Source: Microbulbifer sp. TB1203 (GTDB lineage Bacteria > Pseudomonadota > Gammaproteobacteria > Pseudomonadales > Cellvibrionaceae). From it: a stretch of DNA of 64,000 bases. Below the pieces are notes generated by a model. It ran no database searches. It was not told the origin of the DNA and saw nothing but the letters and a program-made list of their open reading frames with translations. A program made the position numbers and the translations under genes. Below are positions 10,490 through 18,098 of this stretch, piece after piece (the stretch's first letter is position 1; each line of letters opens with the position of its first letter). The stretch is taken from the NCBI RefSeq assembly GCF_030997045.1, contig NZ_CP116899.1, forward strand, positions 1,116,001 to 1,180,000, written 5' to 3'.

Positions 10490-10552
10490 GTTGGGAGATA
10501 TTAGTCTCCGTGATTGAGGTTAAATACTAGGCAACAGAACAAAGGAGTAGCT

Positions 10553-10987
10553 ATGTCAATGGGAGCTAAAAAGAAGTCGCTTCTCGATGCTTTCTCTATC
10601 ACTGATAGGAGATCGTGCGAAAAGGCGATTCGAAATGGCGGAATCGCCGCAATGGTCTCGGCGGGTATCACGGCCATCTTTGCTGGTCTTGGTTTTATCA
10701 CAAGTTCTTCCAGCAAGAATCTGGCTTACCTGTTAGATCCATGGTTGACTGTGGATGTTGCCCTGATAGTAATTCTCGGTATCTTCATACTCCGCAAGAG
10801 CCGCGTGGCTTCGATTCTTATGCTCCTTTACTTTGTCACATCCAAAGGGATCATGTGGTACGACATGGGAAAACCGCAAGGCCTTTTTATGAGCGCTATT
10901 TTCTTCCTGTTCTACTTTACCGCCATGAGAGGAACCTACATCTGGCACAAGTCGTATAAAGATGAATCTCTTGTGCCTTTTGTCTAA
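10553..10987 (+). CDS. Small four-helix membrane protein of unknown function
   Basis: Protein of 144 residues. ATG at 10553 is preceded by a good AAAGGAG site 6 bases upstream; a longer frame from 10514 exists but lacks such a site. After a basic N-terminus (KKKSLLDAFSITDRRSC) there are four hydrophobic stretches: about residues 33-53, 63-81, 88-104 and 112-130. The last ends in a motif AMRGTYIWHK. Similar uncharacterised bacterial membrane proteins are known to me but have no assigned role. It sits directly after an orphan toxin tail in a CDI island, so it could be the immunity partner of that toxin; this is position only. It is AT-richer than cdiA. Confidence 0.6.
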   Translation: MSMGAKKKSLLDAFSITDRRSCEKAIRNGGIAAMVSAGITAIFAGLGFITSSSSKNLAYLLDPWLTVDVALIVILGIFILRKSRVASILMLLYFVTSKGIMWYDMGKPQGLFMSAIFFLFYFTAMRGTYIWHKSYKDESLVPFV

Positions 10988-10996
10988 GCAGGAACC

Positions 10997-11040
10997 GGGA
11001 CAGTTCTATTTTTGACGTGATATTCTACAACTGAAATCAA
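10997..11040 (+). repeat. 44-base dispersed repeat, copy 1
   Basis: Begins gggacagttctatttttgac and is identical to 16489-16532. A shorter relic with gggacagttctat is at 10332-10344. The two full copies bracket the silent cdiA cassette and its immunity genes. Similar 'accgggacagttctatttt' sequences are common as dispersed repeats in marine gammaproteobacteria, from memory. Confidence 0.85.
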
Positions 11041-11105
11041 ATACCAAATCTCTCAGCCAGCCTGAGAGCCAGCTCATTAACAAAGCGAGTTTTTAACGTC
11101 TGACG

Positions 11106-11146
11106 GAGAAGCGAGCCAGATACATCATCTGTCTGGCTCGCTTCTC
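11106..11146. other. Perfect 15-bp inverted repeat upstream of the silent cdiA cassette
   Basis: Arms gagaagcgagccaga (11106-11120) and tctggctcgcttctc (11132-11146) are exactly complementary around an 11-base loop. There is no T-run, so it is not an obvious terminator. It ends 15 bases before cdiA homology begins. The right arm plus following bases recur before a third cdiA remnant at 17765. Confidence 0.8.
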
Positions 11147-11161
11147 TGTAGACGTATCCTG
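11137..11161 (+). repeat. 25-base cassette leader, copy 1
   Basis: A 25-base sequence beginning ctcgcttctctgtagacg lies directly before the point where cdiA homology starts (11162). An identical copy at 17765-17789 lies shortly before the cdiA remnant at 17815. It marks the 5' edge of cdiA-derived cassettes in this island. Confidence 0.8.
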
Positions 11162-13869
11162 CGCGAGCACACCCAACACCTCACCAGCGGCATCGAGGCT
11201 GGCGGCAACCTCCAACTGGCCAGCGGCGGCGACACCCGCCTGTCCGGCGCCGAACTGACCGCCGGTGGCAATGTCGGCCTGCAGGCCGGTGGCGACATCA
11301 CCATCGCGTCCGTCACCGACAGCCAGACCACCGACTACCACCGAGAGGAAAAAGGCTCCGGCACCTTCGACAAGGACAAGACCGTCACCGAACAGCACCA
11401 CAGCGAACAGGTGGTCGGTTCCAATATCACCGCCAAGGGCGGCCAGGTCACCGTCGCCGCGGACGGCGATGTGGCGGTGCTGGGCAGCGGCATCCATGCG
11501 GAGAAGGATATCGCCCTCAGCGGCCAGGACATCACCGTCGCCGCCAGCGCCTACGAGGAATCCCACCTCAGCGCCAAAACCGAATCTGGCGGTTTTGAAA
11601 ACGAAAGCCTGGGCGAAGCCAGCTACCAGCTGCAACTGGCCGCCTCCGAACTCAACAGTGCCTCTGGCAATATCAGCCTTGACGCCGCCAAAAACATCAC
11701 CCTCGCCGCCGGCAACCTGGTGGCGGGCAGCGGCGACATCAACCTCACCGCCGTGGACGACCTGCTGATCGCCGCCGGCGAAGTCATCGAATCCACCAGT
11801 TCCTGGTCCGAAGACTCCGGCTACTTCAGCGGCGGGGACTTCTACTCTTCGGAGCAACAGAGCGGCGCCACCCAGCAAACCCTGGCCCAGGGCAGCCAGA
11901 TCAGCGCCGGCAACGATATCAACATCCACGCCGGCCGCGCCAAGATCATCGGCTCCGACCTCAGCGCCGGCAACGACATCGTCGCCGAAACCGATATCGG
12001 CGACCTCGAAATCCTCGCCGCCCGGGAAACCACCCACACCACCCAGGATGAAAAACAGGTGCGGGTCAGCGCCGGCGACGCCGCGCAGAGCCTCGCCGAC
12101 CCGGACGACCTGGTCAAAGTCGAGGACGGCCAGCTCAAGATCAAACTGGCCGACGCCGAGTACCACCAGCTCGACAGCGAAAGCACCCAGGTCAGCCACA
12201 AAGGCAGCAATCTCAGCGCCGGCAACGACATCGAACTGAACGCCATCGGCGACCTCACCATCGAAGGCTCCAACCTCGCCGCCGATGGGGATACTTCAGG
12301 CGAAGGCGACGTCGTCCTCTCCGGCGAAAACGTCACCATCAAGGAAGCCAAAGACAGCCTGCAAACAAAAACCAGCGAAACCACCGGCAGCGCCGAGATG
12401 AGCGTGGTGGTACAGCACCAGGCCGTGGAAGTGGCCAAGGCCGCTGTGGCCCTGCAGGAGTCCGCCGACAACCTGAAGCAGGCCAAGGAAGACTACCGCA
12501 AATACCAGAAGGACCTGGATAACCTCGAAGACACCCTGGACCAGCTGGAAGCCGACTACGCCAACGGCGCACCGGGCGTCACCCAGGCGGATATCGTCGA
12601 ACTCAAACAGATCATCGACGACGCCGAAGGCGACAAGGAATGGTACCTGGCCGGCGTCGCCGCCGCGGCCGCGGACGTCACCGCCAAAACCACCCTGTTG
12701 GTGCAGCAAACCGCCACCGCCGCCCAGAGCACCGGCACCTACGGCTTCAACGCCGGCGTGCAACTGGATATCGACGCCAGCAAAACCAACACAGAAAGCC
12801 ACCAGACCAGCTCCCTGGCCAGCAGCCTCAGCGGCAGCAATATCCGCATCAAAACCGACAGCGGCAATGGAGGGGAAACCACAGGCAACACCCTGATCCA
12901 GGGCAGCCACCTGCAAGCGGACAACCGCATCGCCATCGACACCAGCGACCTCGACATCACCGCCAGCCAGGACACCGCCAGCAGCCGGACCCAGACAGAG
13001 CACGGCCATATCAGCGTCCAGCAGACCGTCTACGGCGCCACCGGCGGCCCCGCGGTCAACGCCAGCATGGACCGCAGCCAGAGCCGCGACCGGCAGACCA
13101 CCTACAACAACAGCACCCTGAACGCCGACAACATCAGCTTGACCACCACCGGCGACGCCGCCCTCACCGGCGCCAACGTCCATGCCAACCGCCAACTGGA
13201 TGTCAACATCGCCGGCGACCTCACCGCCGAATCCCAGCAGAACCGCGCCAGCGGCAGCAACACCAGCGCCGGCATCAGCGGCGGCTTCGGCACGAGCGGC
13301 GGAAAGGACAGCAGCCTCGCCAGTGTCAACGGCGGCGCCAACAGCGCCAACGGCCGCTACCAGAGCAAGGAAACCGTCCTCACCAGCCTCACAGCCGGCG
13401 GCGAAGCCACCGTCGACGTCGGCGGCCACACCCAGGTCACCGGCGCCCTGATCGCCACCCTAGACGAAGAAGGCAACGACCTCGGCAACCTCGAACTGAG
13501 CACCGGCACCCTCGACTACGCCGACCTCAGCAACACCAATTACCAAAGCCAACAGAGCGCCGGCATCAGCACCAGCGTCGGACTCAACGGCGCCAACCCC
13601 GCCGATCCCGCGCAGAAAAACGCACAGGATGCAACCGGCAACGACGACCTCAAACTGAACACCTCCAACGTCCAGTACAGCAACAACAGCCACTACAGCA
13701 AGGACAAGAGCCTGGCCACCGTAGGGCAGGGCAATATCACCGTCCGCGACGAGGACAGCGGGAAGAACGGCGAGCTGGCCGGCCTCAACCGCGACGTAAC
13801 CAGCACGGAAAAGGAACTGTTCGAAGTTGACCGGCAGGAAGGGAATGTCGATGTCACTGTCGATCACCG
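11162..13869 (+). repeat. Long direct repeat, copy B (silent cassette)
   Basis: Second copy of the 2708-base repeat whose first copy is 5810-8517. Differences cluster near its left end (for example around 11470-11510) and after about 12730; the interior about 11590-12730 appears identical to copy A. Ends at gatcaccg, after which the two toxin modules differ. Confidence 0.95.
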
Positions 13870-15715
13870 GCTGCTGAGCGAAGAGGGTCGCAAGGAAATC
13901 AAGGAGGACGTCAAGCGCACCGAACTGCTGGGCGAATCCATCGCCGACATCGCCACCGAAGAGAGCGTCGACCTGCAGGACACCTTCCAGCATATCGGCG
14001 ACGTACAAAAAGACCTGGACGTCCAGAAACTGCTCGTCACCCGGGACGGCGGCGAAAACGCCAGCATCCTCAACGACTTGGCAAACGCCACCCCCGAGCA
14101 AAAACAACAGGCCATCGACGCCTACGCCCAGGCCTATGCCGACGTCTACGACATCAACATCGACGAAGCCAAAGTCGTCGCCGCCAACACCTTTATCGGC
14201 GGCGCCCACGTCTCCGAAGACGGCACCAGCAGCAGTCTCTACATCAACGACAACGCCCAGAACAACGCCCTCGACTATATGGAGACGATGGGCCACGAAG
14301 TCACCCACACGCAGATCGAACAAGGAAAAACCCGCAACCGGGGTGAACTCAACGAAGACTATGCCGACCTGCGCGGCGAATACGCCGCGGACAACTACGA
14401 CTTCAGCTTCGCCAACAACGGCCTGGGTACCGTCGATACCGGATTGACCAACAACCATGTGGGCAACACCAGCTCGGAGCTGATTGCCCAAAATACCGAG
14501 CAGTTTGTCTCCCAGGTCGAGAGCAACCCCGGCAATGTTGAATACCGGCCACTCAGGCGACAGGAAACCGAGGCCTTGGGTGCGATTATCGACCAAGTCC
14601 AGCGCGCCCCCTACAATCAGGAAACCAAAGACCAACTGATCGCCAATGCCACCGCCGAGGCCTGCGCCAAGACCCATTGCGCAGAAGGTGTGCCAGAAAC
14701 TGATCCCAATTATCAGACTCTCAAAAACCTGCAAGCCGCCGGCGAGACACTGATAGAAGAAGGGCAGAACCTGCTCGGCAATGCCGGCGATGACCTGTTT
14801 GAACATGACTGGATAGACGGCACACAAGACTGGCTCAGGGCCAACGGGGAAACGATTGCCCGTGGACAGGGAGCCACACAAGCTGTTCTCGGCGGCGCGG
14901 CCACCGTCAGCAGCGGCATCGCCACAGTGGCCTCTGCACCCGTCTGCGCCGCTACCGGCGTCGGCTGTGTGGCAACCGCCGGCACAGCCGCGCTTACGGC
15001 CCTGTCCGCCACTGCAACAGCAGACGGCTACCAGCAGGCGACCGGCGAATACCGGAGCAGCTTCGGGCAGGAAGTCCTGAACAACCTGCTACCGGAAACC
15101 TACCAGGACCCCTCGAACCCCGCTGCTGATGTAGCTATCGGTATCGGAGTGGATGTGGCGCTTGGCACGGCTGGCAAAGTAGCCGGCAAGGTAGTGGATG
15201 CGGCTGAGGGTTTGGCGAAATCGGCTAAGAAGAATAGCAAGACAAATAGCCAGAATAGCTCTTCGAATCAATCGAATGCTTCTCAAGGTGAAGCTGATGA
15301 TTTTTACAGCGGGGTTGATAATGCTGGAAAATCTAAATCTGACACTCTCTCGGATCATCAGCGTTATAAAGACGAGCTGAAAAAACAGGACTTAGATGCT
15401 ATTGCCAGTTATGACGAGCGTTTGGCTGACGCTGTAAAAGGTAGTGGAACCGGGAATCCAAACTTTGGTGTTGGCAAGGCAAGTGCTTCAGAGGCTGAAG
15501 AGTTAGGTAAGGTTTGGGTTGGTGATGGATACAGGGTTGCTAGTGATGGGAAAACACTAGTCAGTGCAGATGGAACAAGAAGATATCGTCCTCCTACGAG
15601 AAAGCCCAATACGCCAGAAAAATACAATCCGACAGGGACTCAGGCTAACTTTGAAGTTTTGAGTGAAGATGGAAAAACTATTATTAGCAATGCTCATTTG
15701 GTAATTGAAGAATGA
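11162..15715 (+). CDS. Orphan (silent) CdiA C-terminal cassette with a second pretoxin and toxin
   Basis: The reading frame is open from 11081 and matches cdiA from 11162, in the same frame, but no start codon with a ribosome site, signal peptide or secretion domain is visible; the first common alternative start is a GTG at 11411 inside the repeat. It encodes the FHA-2 region (to 13869), then a different pretoxin containing a zinc-peptidase-like HEVTH (codons 14294-14308), a Gly/Ala-rich hydrophobic segment (about 14880-15020) and a C-terminal domain ending NAHLVIEE. That last domain (AEELGKVWVGDGYRVASDG, then RRYRPPT) is a recurring toxin end of CdiA/Rhs proteins whose activity I cannot name. 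It is AT-richer from about 15200. It is probably not exported as is and serves as a recombination donor for cdiA. Confidence 0.85.
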   Translation, partial: REHTQHLTSGIEAGGNLQLASGGDTRLSGAELTAGGNVGLQAGGDITIASVTDSQTTDYHREEKGSGTFDKDKTVTEQHHSEQVVGSNITAKGGQVTVAADGDVAVLGSGIHAEKDIALSGQDITVAASAYEESHLSAKTESGGFENESLGEASYQLQLAASELNSASGNISLDAAKNITLAAGNLVAGSGDINLTAVDDLLIAAGEVIESTSSWSEDSGYFSGGDFYSSEQQSGATQQTLAQGSQISAGNDINIHAGRAKIIGSDLSAGNDIVAETDIGDLEILAARETTHTTQDEKQVRVSAGDAAQSLADPDDLVKVEDGQLKIKLADAEYHQLDSESTQVSHKGSNLSAGNDIELNAIGDLTIEGSNLAADGDTSGEGDVVLSGENVTIKEAKDSLQTKTSETTGSAEMSVVVQHQAVEVAKAAVALQESADNLKQAKEDYRKYQKDLDNLEDTLDQLEADYANGAPGVTQADIVELKQIIDDAEGDKEWYLAGVAAAAADVTAKTTLLVQQTATAAQSTGTYGFNAGVQLDIDASKTNTESHQTSSLASSLSGSNIRIKTDSGNGGETTGNTLIQGSHLQADNRIAIDTSDLDITASQDTASSRTQTEHGHISVQQTVYGATGGPAVNASMDRSQSRDRQTTYNNSTLNADNISLTTTGDAALTGANVHANRQLDVNIAGDLTAESQQNRASGSNTSAGISGGFGTSGGKDSSLASVNGGANSANGRYQSKETVLTSLTAGGEATVDVGGHTQVTGALIATLDEEGNDLGNLELSTGTLDYADLSNTNYQSQQSAGISTSVGLNGANPADPAQKNAQDATGNDDLKLNTSNVQYSNNSHYSKDKSLATVGQGNITVRDEDSGKNGELAGLNRDVTSTEKELFEVDRQEGNVDVTVDHRLLSEEGRKEIKEDVKRTELLGESIADIATEESVDLQDTFQHIGDVQKDLDVQKLLVTRDGGENASILNDLANATPEQKQQAIDAYAQAYADVYDINIDEAKVVAANTFIGGAHVSEDGTSSSLYINDNAQNNALDYMETMGHEVTHTQIEQGKTRNRGELNEDYADLRGEYAADNYDFSFANNGLGTVDTGLTNNHVGNTSSELIAQNTEQFVSQVESNPGNVEYRPLRRQETEALGAIIDQVQRAPYNQETKDQLIANATAEACAKTHCAEGVPETDPNYQTLKNLQAAGETLIEEGQNLLGNAGDDLFEHDWIDGTQDWLRANGETIARGQGATQAVLGGAATVSSGIATVASAPVCAATGVGCVATAGTAALTALSATATADGYQQATGEYRSSFGQEVLNNLLPETYQDPSNPAADVAIGIGVDVALGTAGKVAGKVVDAAEGLAKSAKKNSKTNSQNSSSNQSNASQGEADDFYSGVDNAGKSKSDTLSDHQRYKDELKKQDLDAIASYDERLADAVKGSGTGNPNFGVGKASASEAEELGKVWVGDGYRVASDGKTLVSADGTRRYRPPTRKPNTPEKYNPTGTQANFEVLSEDGKTIISNAHLVIEE

Positions 15716-16089
15716 AATTAAATGAAATCAAACAGATAGATGTGGGAGGAGATCTTCTGGCCAACTATTGGCCAGAAGATGAATATTGCTTCTCCGAATG
15801 GGTTACCTTGTCTATTGGCGTAAAAGGCGAGGAAGGTTCCACTTATTTTAATTTGTTAGTTTGTACTCCAGAATGGATTAGTAGAAAGTTGGATTCTGCT
15901 CAATCTGTCTGGGGTAGGCATATGCTAATTATTAGGAAATATGATACGGAATTGATTGAGTCGGAAGTAAACAAGAAATTGCAAGAACTGCTTGAGATCT
16001 TTACCGGGGATGATGATTTAAAATTTTCAGAAAAGATTGCTCGATATGCTCATTGGGAATATGAGGACTATGTTTCTAAAAGCTTATAG
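15712..16089 (+). CDS. Imm8-like immunity protein for the silent cassette toxin
   Basis: Protein of 125 residues starting at ATG 15712 and sharing an ATGA overlap with the cassette stop, the usual toxin-immunity coupling. Features that resemble immunity protein 8 (Imm8) as I know it: NYWPEDEYCFSEWVTLSIGV near the N-terminus, a VCTPEWI motif around residues 52-58, then RHMLIIRKYD and a C-terminal ARYAHWEYEDY. It should bind and block the toxin domain just upstream. Because it can be transcribed only if a promoter exists inside the cassette, it may protect against kin that deploy this toxin even while the toxin here is silent. AT-rich like its toxin. Confidence 0.7.
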   Translation: MKLNEIKQIDVGGDLLANYWPEDEYCFSEWVTLSIGVKGEEGSTYFNLLVCTPEWISRKLDSAQSVWGRHMLIIRKYDTELIESEVNKKLQELLEIFTGDDDLKFSEKIARYAHWEYEDYVSKSL

Positions 16090-16202
16090 AGATAAGGGTT
16101 GCTTCTGGGATAAATAAAATCGACTTATCCTGCTAGAGGCTAATGGTGAAATATTTTTATATTGGGGTATGTTCTTTGTGTAAGTAAGGAAGGCTAATCT
16201 TG

Positions 16203-16526
16203 ATGAAGAACTTATCTGAAAAAAAGCTTTATCTACACTGTGAGGAATGCGAGCAAGGTTGGAATAAGCCAGAGGATGTGCCTGACATTAAGAAATCATC
16301 CTTAACTCTACTAGAAGATTTTAATGCTGAGATAGCTACAGAAAATGATACCCAAGAATTTGGCTGGGCTGGATATGATATAAATCATTTGAAGAAAAAT
16401 AGAGGAAAGTTGGGGCAGTTCGGTAGACGGGGCAGTTCGGTAGACGGCGCATTTCATTCACCGGGGAAAACGGGGACCGGGGAAAACGGGGACAGTTCTA
16501 TTTTTGACGTGATATTCTACAACTGA
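16203..16526 (+). CDS. Immunity-like orphan with a repeat-derived C-terminus
   Basis: ATG at 16203 follows a GGAAGG site; a TTG at 16200 would add one residue. The first 65 or so residues (KKLYLHCEECEQGWNKPEDV...) look like a small acidic protein with two Cys pairs, of the kind found beside polymorphic toxins, but I do not recognise a family. From about codon 70 the frame runs through tandem ggggcagttcggtagac and accggggaaaacgggg units and then the 44-base repeat, so the native C-terminus has been replaced. It is a truncated orphan immunity gene or a relic. Confidence 0.4.
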   Translation: MKNLSEKKLYLHCEECEQGWNKPEDVPDIKKSSLTLLEDFNAEIATENDTQEFGWAGYDINHLKKNRGKLGQFGRRGSSVDGAFHSPGKTGTGENGDSSIFDVIFYN

Positions 16527-16532
16527 AATCAA
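16489..16532 (+). repeat. 44-base dispersed repeat, copy 2
   Basis: Identical to 10997-11040. It is preceded by short tandem variations of accggggaaaacgggg (16460-16490) and is followed within 4 bases by the left terminal inverted repeat of the IS256-family element. Confidence 0.85.
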
Positions 16533-16535
16533 AGA

Positions 16536-17753
16536 GGGTGTTCAAAACTCTGTGTCAGCCAAATAGTCTCACAGGCTGATGTATTTCTCCAGGCGGTCCG
16601 GGAAGTGGATCGTCAGCTGTGATAGCGTCAGGTTCCAGTTCTGAATCGGATGCGTCCATCGCTCGGAGGCTTTCAGGCGGTGGACAGCCTCGACGGCGTT
16701 GGTGGTGTAAATCGCCGTACGCACGTAATCCGGGTATTTGAAGTAGGCCGACAGGGTCGGCCACTTGCTGCGCCAGGACTTGATCACCATTGGGTACTTA
16801 TCGCCCCACTTGGCCTCCAGCTCGTCCAGGGCGCTCTCGGCGGCAGTGAGCGTTGCCGCTTTGTAAATGCACTTGAGGTCGGCCATGAAGACCTTCTGAT
16901 TTTTTGAGGCGACGTATTTCATCGAGTTGCGGATCTGATGGATGATGCAGTGCTGGATCTCGGTGTTGGGATAGATGCTCTCGATGGCTTCAGGGAAGCC
17001 CTTCAGGCCGTCTACACAGGCAATCAGGATGTCCTTGACCCCGCGGTTGTGGAGGTCGGTAAGTACGCTCAGCCAGTGATGGGCGCCCTCCTGGTCGGAC
17101 AGATAGAGCCCCAGCAGCTCTTTCTTGCCTTCGATGTTCAGGCCAAGAATGGTGTAGATGGCCTTGCTGACATAGCGGCCATTTTCCCTGATTTTGTAAT
17201 GGATGGCGTCCAGCCAGACGATGGGATAGACGGCCTCCAGATCGCGCTCACGCCATGCCTGAAGCTCGGGCAGCAGCTTGTCTGTGATTGCGTTGATGGT
17301 GCCGTTGGAGAGTTCCATTCCGTAGATTTCGGCAATGTGTGTACGGATGTCCTGGTAGCTGTTACCCAGAGCAAATAGGGCGATAATCTTGCGCTCTAGT
17401 TCGTCGGTAAGCTGGGTCTGGTGCTTCTTGACGATCTGCGGCTCGAAGGTGCCAGCCCGATCCCGCGGCGCCTGCAGCTCGAAGCTGCCAGCGGGACTTT
17501 TCATAGTTTTGGACGTGGTGCCATTCTTGCGGTTGGGCTTGTCCTCGCTGGCGAGGTGCTCCTCCAGCTCCGCCTTCATGGCAGCTTCGGTGAGTTGTTT
17601 GATCAGTGGGGTCAGGATGCCGTCTTTGCCGCTGAGGTCTTTGCCCTCACGCAGCGCCTTGACAGCGGCATCCATGTCGAATGTAGGTTTGGTCATGAGT
17701 CATCTCTTTTTTGCGTATGGTAAAGAAATGACACAGAATTCTGAACACTACCC
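16536..17753 (-). mobile_element. IS256-family insertion sequence
   Basis: Element of about 1.22 kb with one transposase gene on the minus strand. Imperfect terminal inverted repeats are visible: gggtgttcaaaactctgtgt at 16536 and the complement of acacagaattctgaacacta ending near 17753. The flanking 8-9 bases do not match each other, so no target-site duplication is seen; this fits insertion followed by rearrangement or deletion on one side. Its right end truncates the hairpin and leader that precede the cdiA remnant. Confidence 0.8.
16569..17696 (-). CDS. IS256-family transposase, probably internally deleted
   Basis: Mutator-type DDE transposase, 375 residues, where family members usually have about 400. 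The N-terminal MTKPTFDMDAAVKALREG, the GNSYQDIRTHIAEIYG motif, catalytic context WLDAIHYK (first Asp), IACVDGLKGFPEAI (second Asp) and NAVEAVHR (Glu region) are present. Directly after VEAVHR the sequence jumps to LKASERWTHPIQNWN; from memory about 25 residues (RKLTKTKGAFP..., ending LLYxGI) normally lie between them. An in-frame deletion near 16660 is therefore likely and may inactivate the enzyme. The ending DRLEKYISL is intact. Confidence 0.85.
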   Translation of the reverse strand: MTKPTFDMDAAVKALREGKDLSGKDGILTPLIKQLTEAAMKAELEEHLASEDKPNRKNGTTSKTMKSPAGSFELQAPRDRAGTFEPQIVKKHQTQLTDELERKIIALFALGNSYQDIRTHIAEIYGMELSNGTINAITDKLLPELQAWRERDLEAVYPIVWLDAIHYKIRENGRYVSKAIYTILGLNIEGKKELLGLYLSDQEGAHHWLSVLTDLHNRGVKDILIACVDGLKGFPEAIESIYPNTEIQHCIIHQIRNSMKYVASKNQKVFMADLKCIYKAATLTAAESALDELEAKWGDKYPMVIKSWRSKWPTLSAYFKYPDYVRTAIYTTNAVEAVHRLKASERWTHPIQNWNLTLSQLTIHFPDRLEKYISL

Positions 17754-17764
17754 GAGACGGTCGC

Positions 17765-17789
17765 CTCGCTTCTCTGTAGACGTATCCTG
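17765..17789 (+). repeat. 25-base cassette leader, copy 2
   Basis: Identical to 11137-11161. The left arm of the hairpin seen at 11106 is missing here because the IS256 element ends only 11 bases upstream. Confidence 0.8.
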
Positions 17790-17814
17790 TCCAGTCCGTA
17801 GGTATTTGAAATCG

Positions 17815-18009
17815 GAGGCCGGCAGCTTCTACCTGATAGAAACCAACCCGGTGATCAGAAGAAGCAGCGCCGCCTGGACCGCCAGCGGCCACATCAGCGA
17901 GCGCACCGAACATCTCACCAGCGGCATCGAAACCGGCGGTAGAGTCTCGCGCGAAGCCCGGAAAGGCCGGATCGATAGCACCGCAGCAAATGGCGCCGTG
18001 TCTCTCTAG
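17815..18009 (+). pseudogene. cdiA remnant with internal fusion
   Basis: EAGSFYLIETNPVI matches cdiA codons near 4888-4927, and the next codons (SSAAWTASGHISERTEHLTS) match cdiA near 5776-5840, so about 850 bases of the parent are missing and the frame is kept across the joint. It ends in an unrelated tail and a TAG at 18007. It is the left stump of a third cdiA-derived cassette whose toxin end has been lost. Confidence 0.7.
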
Positions 18010-18029
18010 CCGCCGTGGGCTCTATAGCT

Positions 18030-18053
18030 GGAGCCCCTCGTTGGGCTCCTTTT
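18030..18053 (+). terminator. Rho-independent terminator
   Basis: Perfect 7-bp stem ggagccc / gggctcc around a ctcgtt loop followed by tttt. It closes the CDI island on the right. Confidence 0.75.
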
Positions 18054-18098
18054 ACCACGGTGCTACACTGAAATCAGGCAGCATCCGGAACCGCAGTT

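Noticed and set aside
17389..17813. Plus-strand frame running from the IS256 transposase into the cdiA remnant
   Set aside because: The first part is antisense of the transposase; only the codons after 17815 resemble a real protein.
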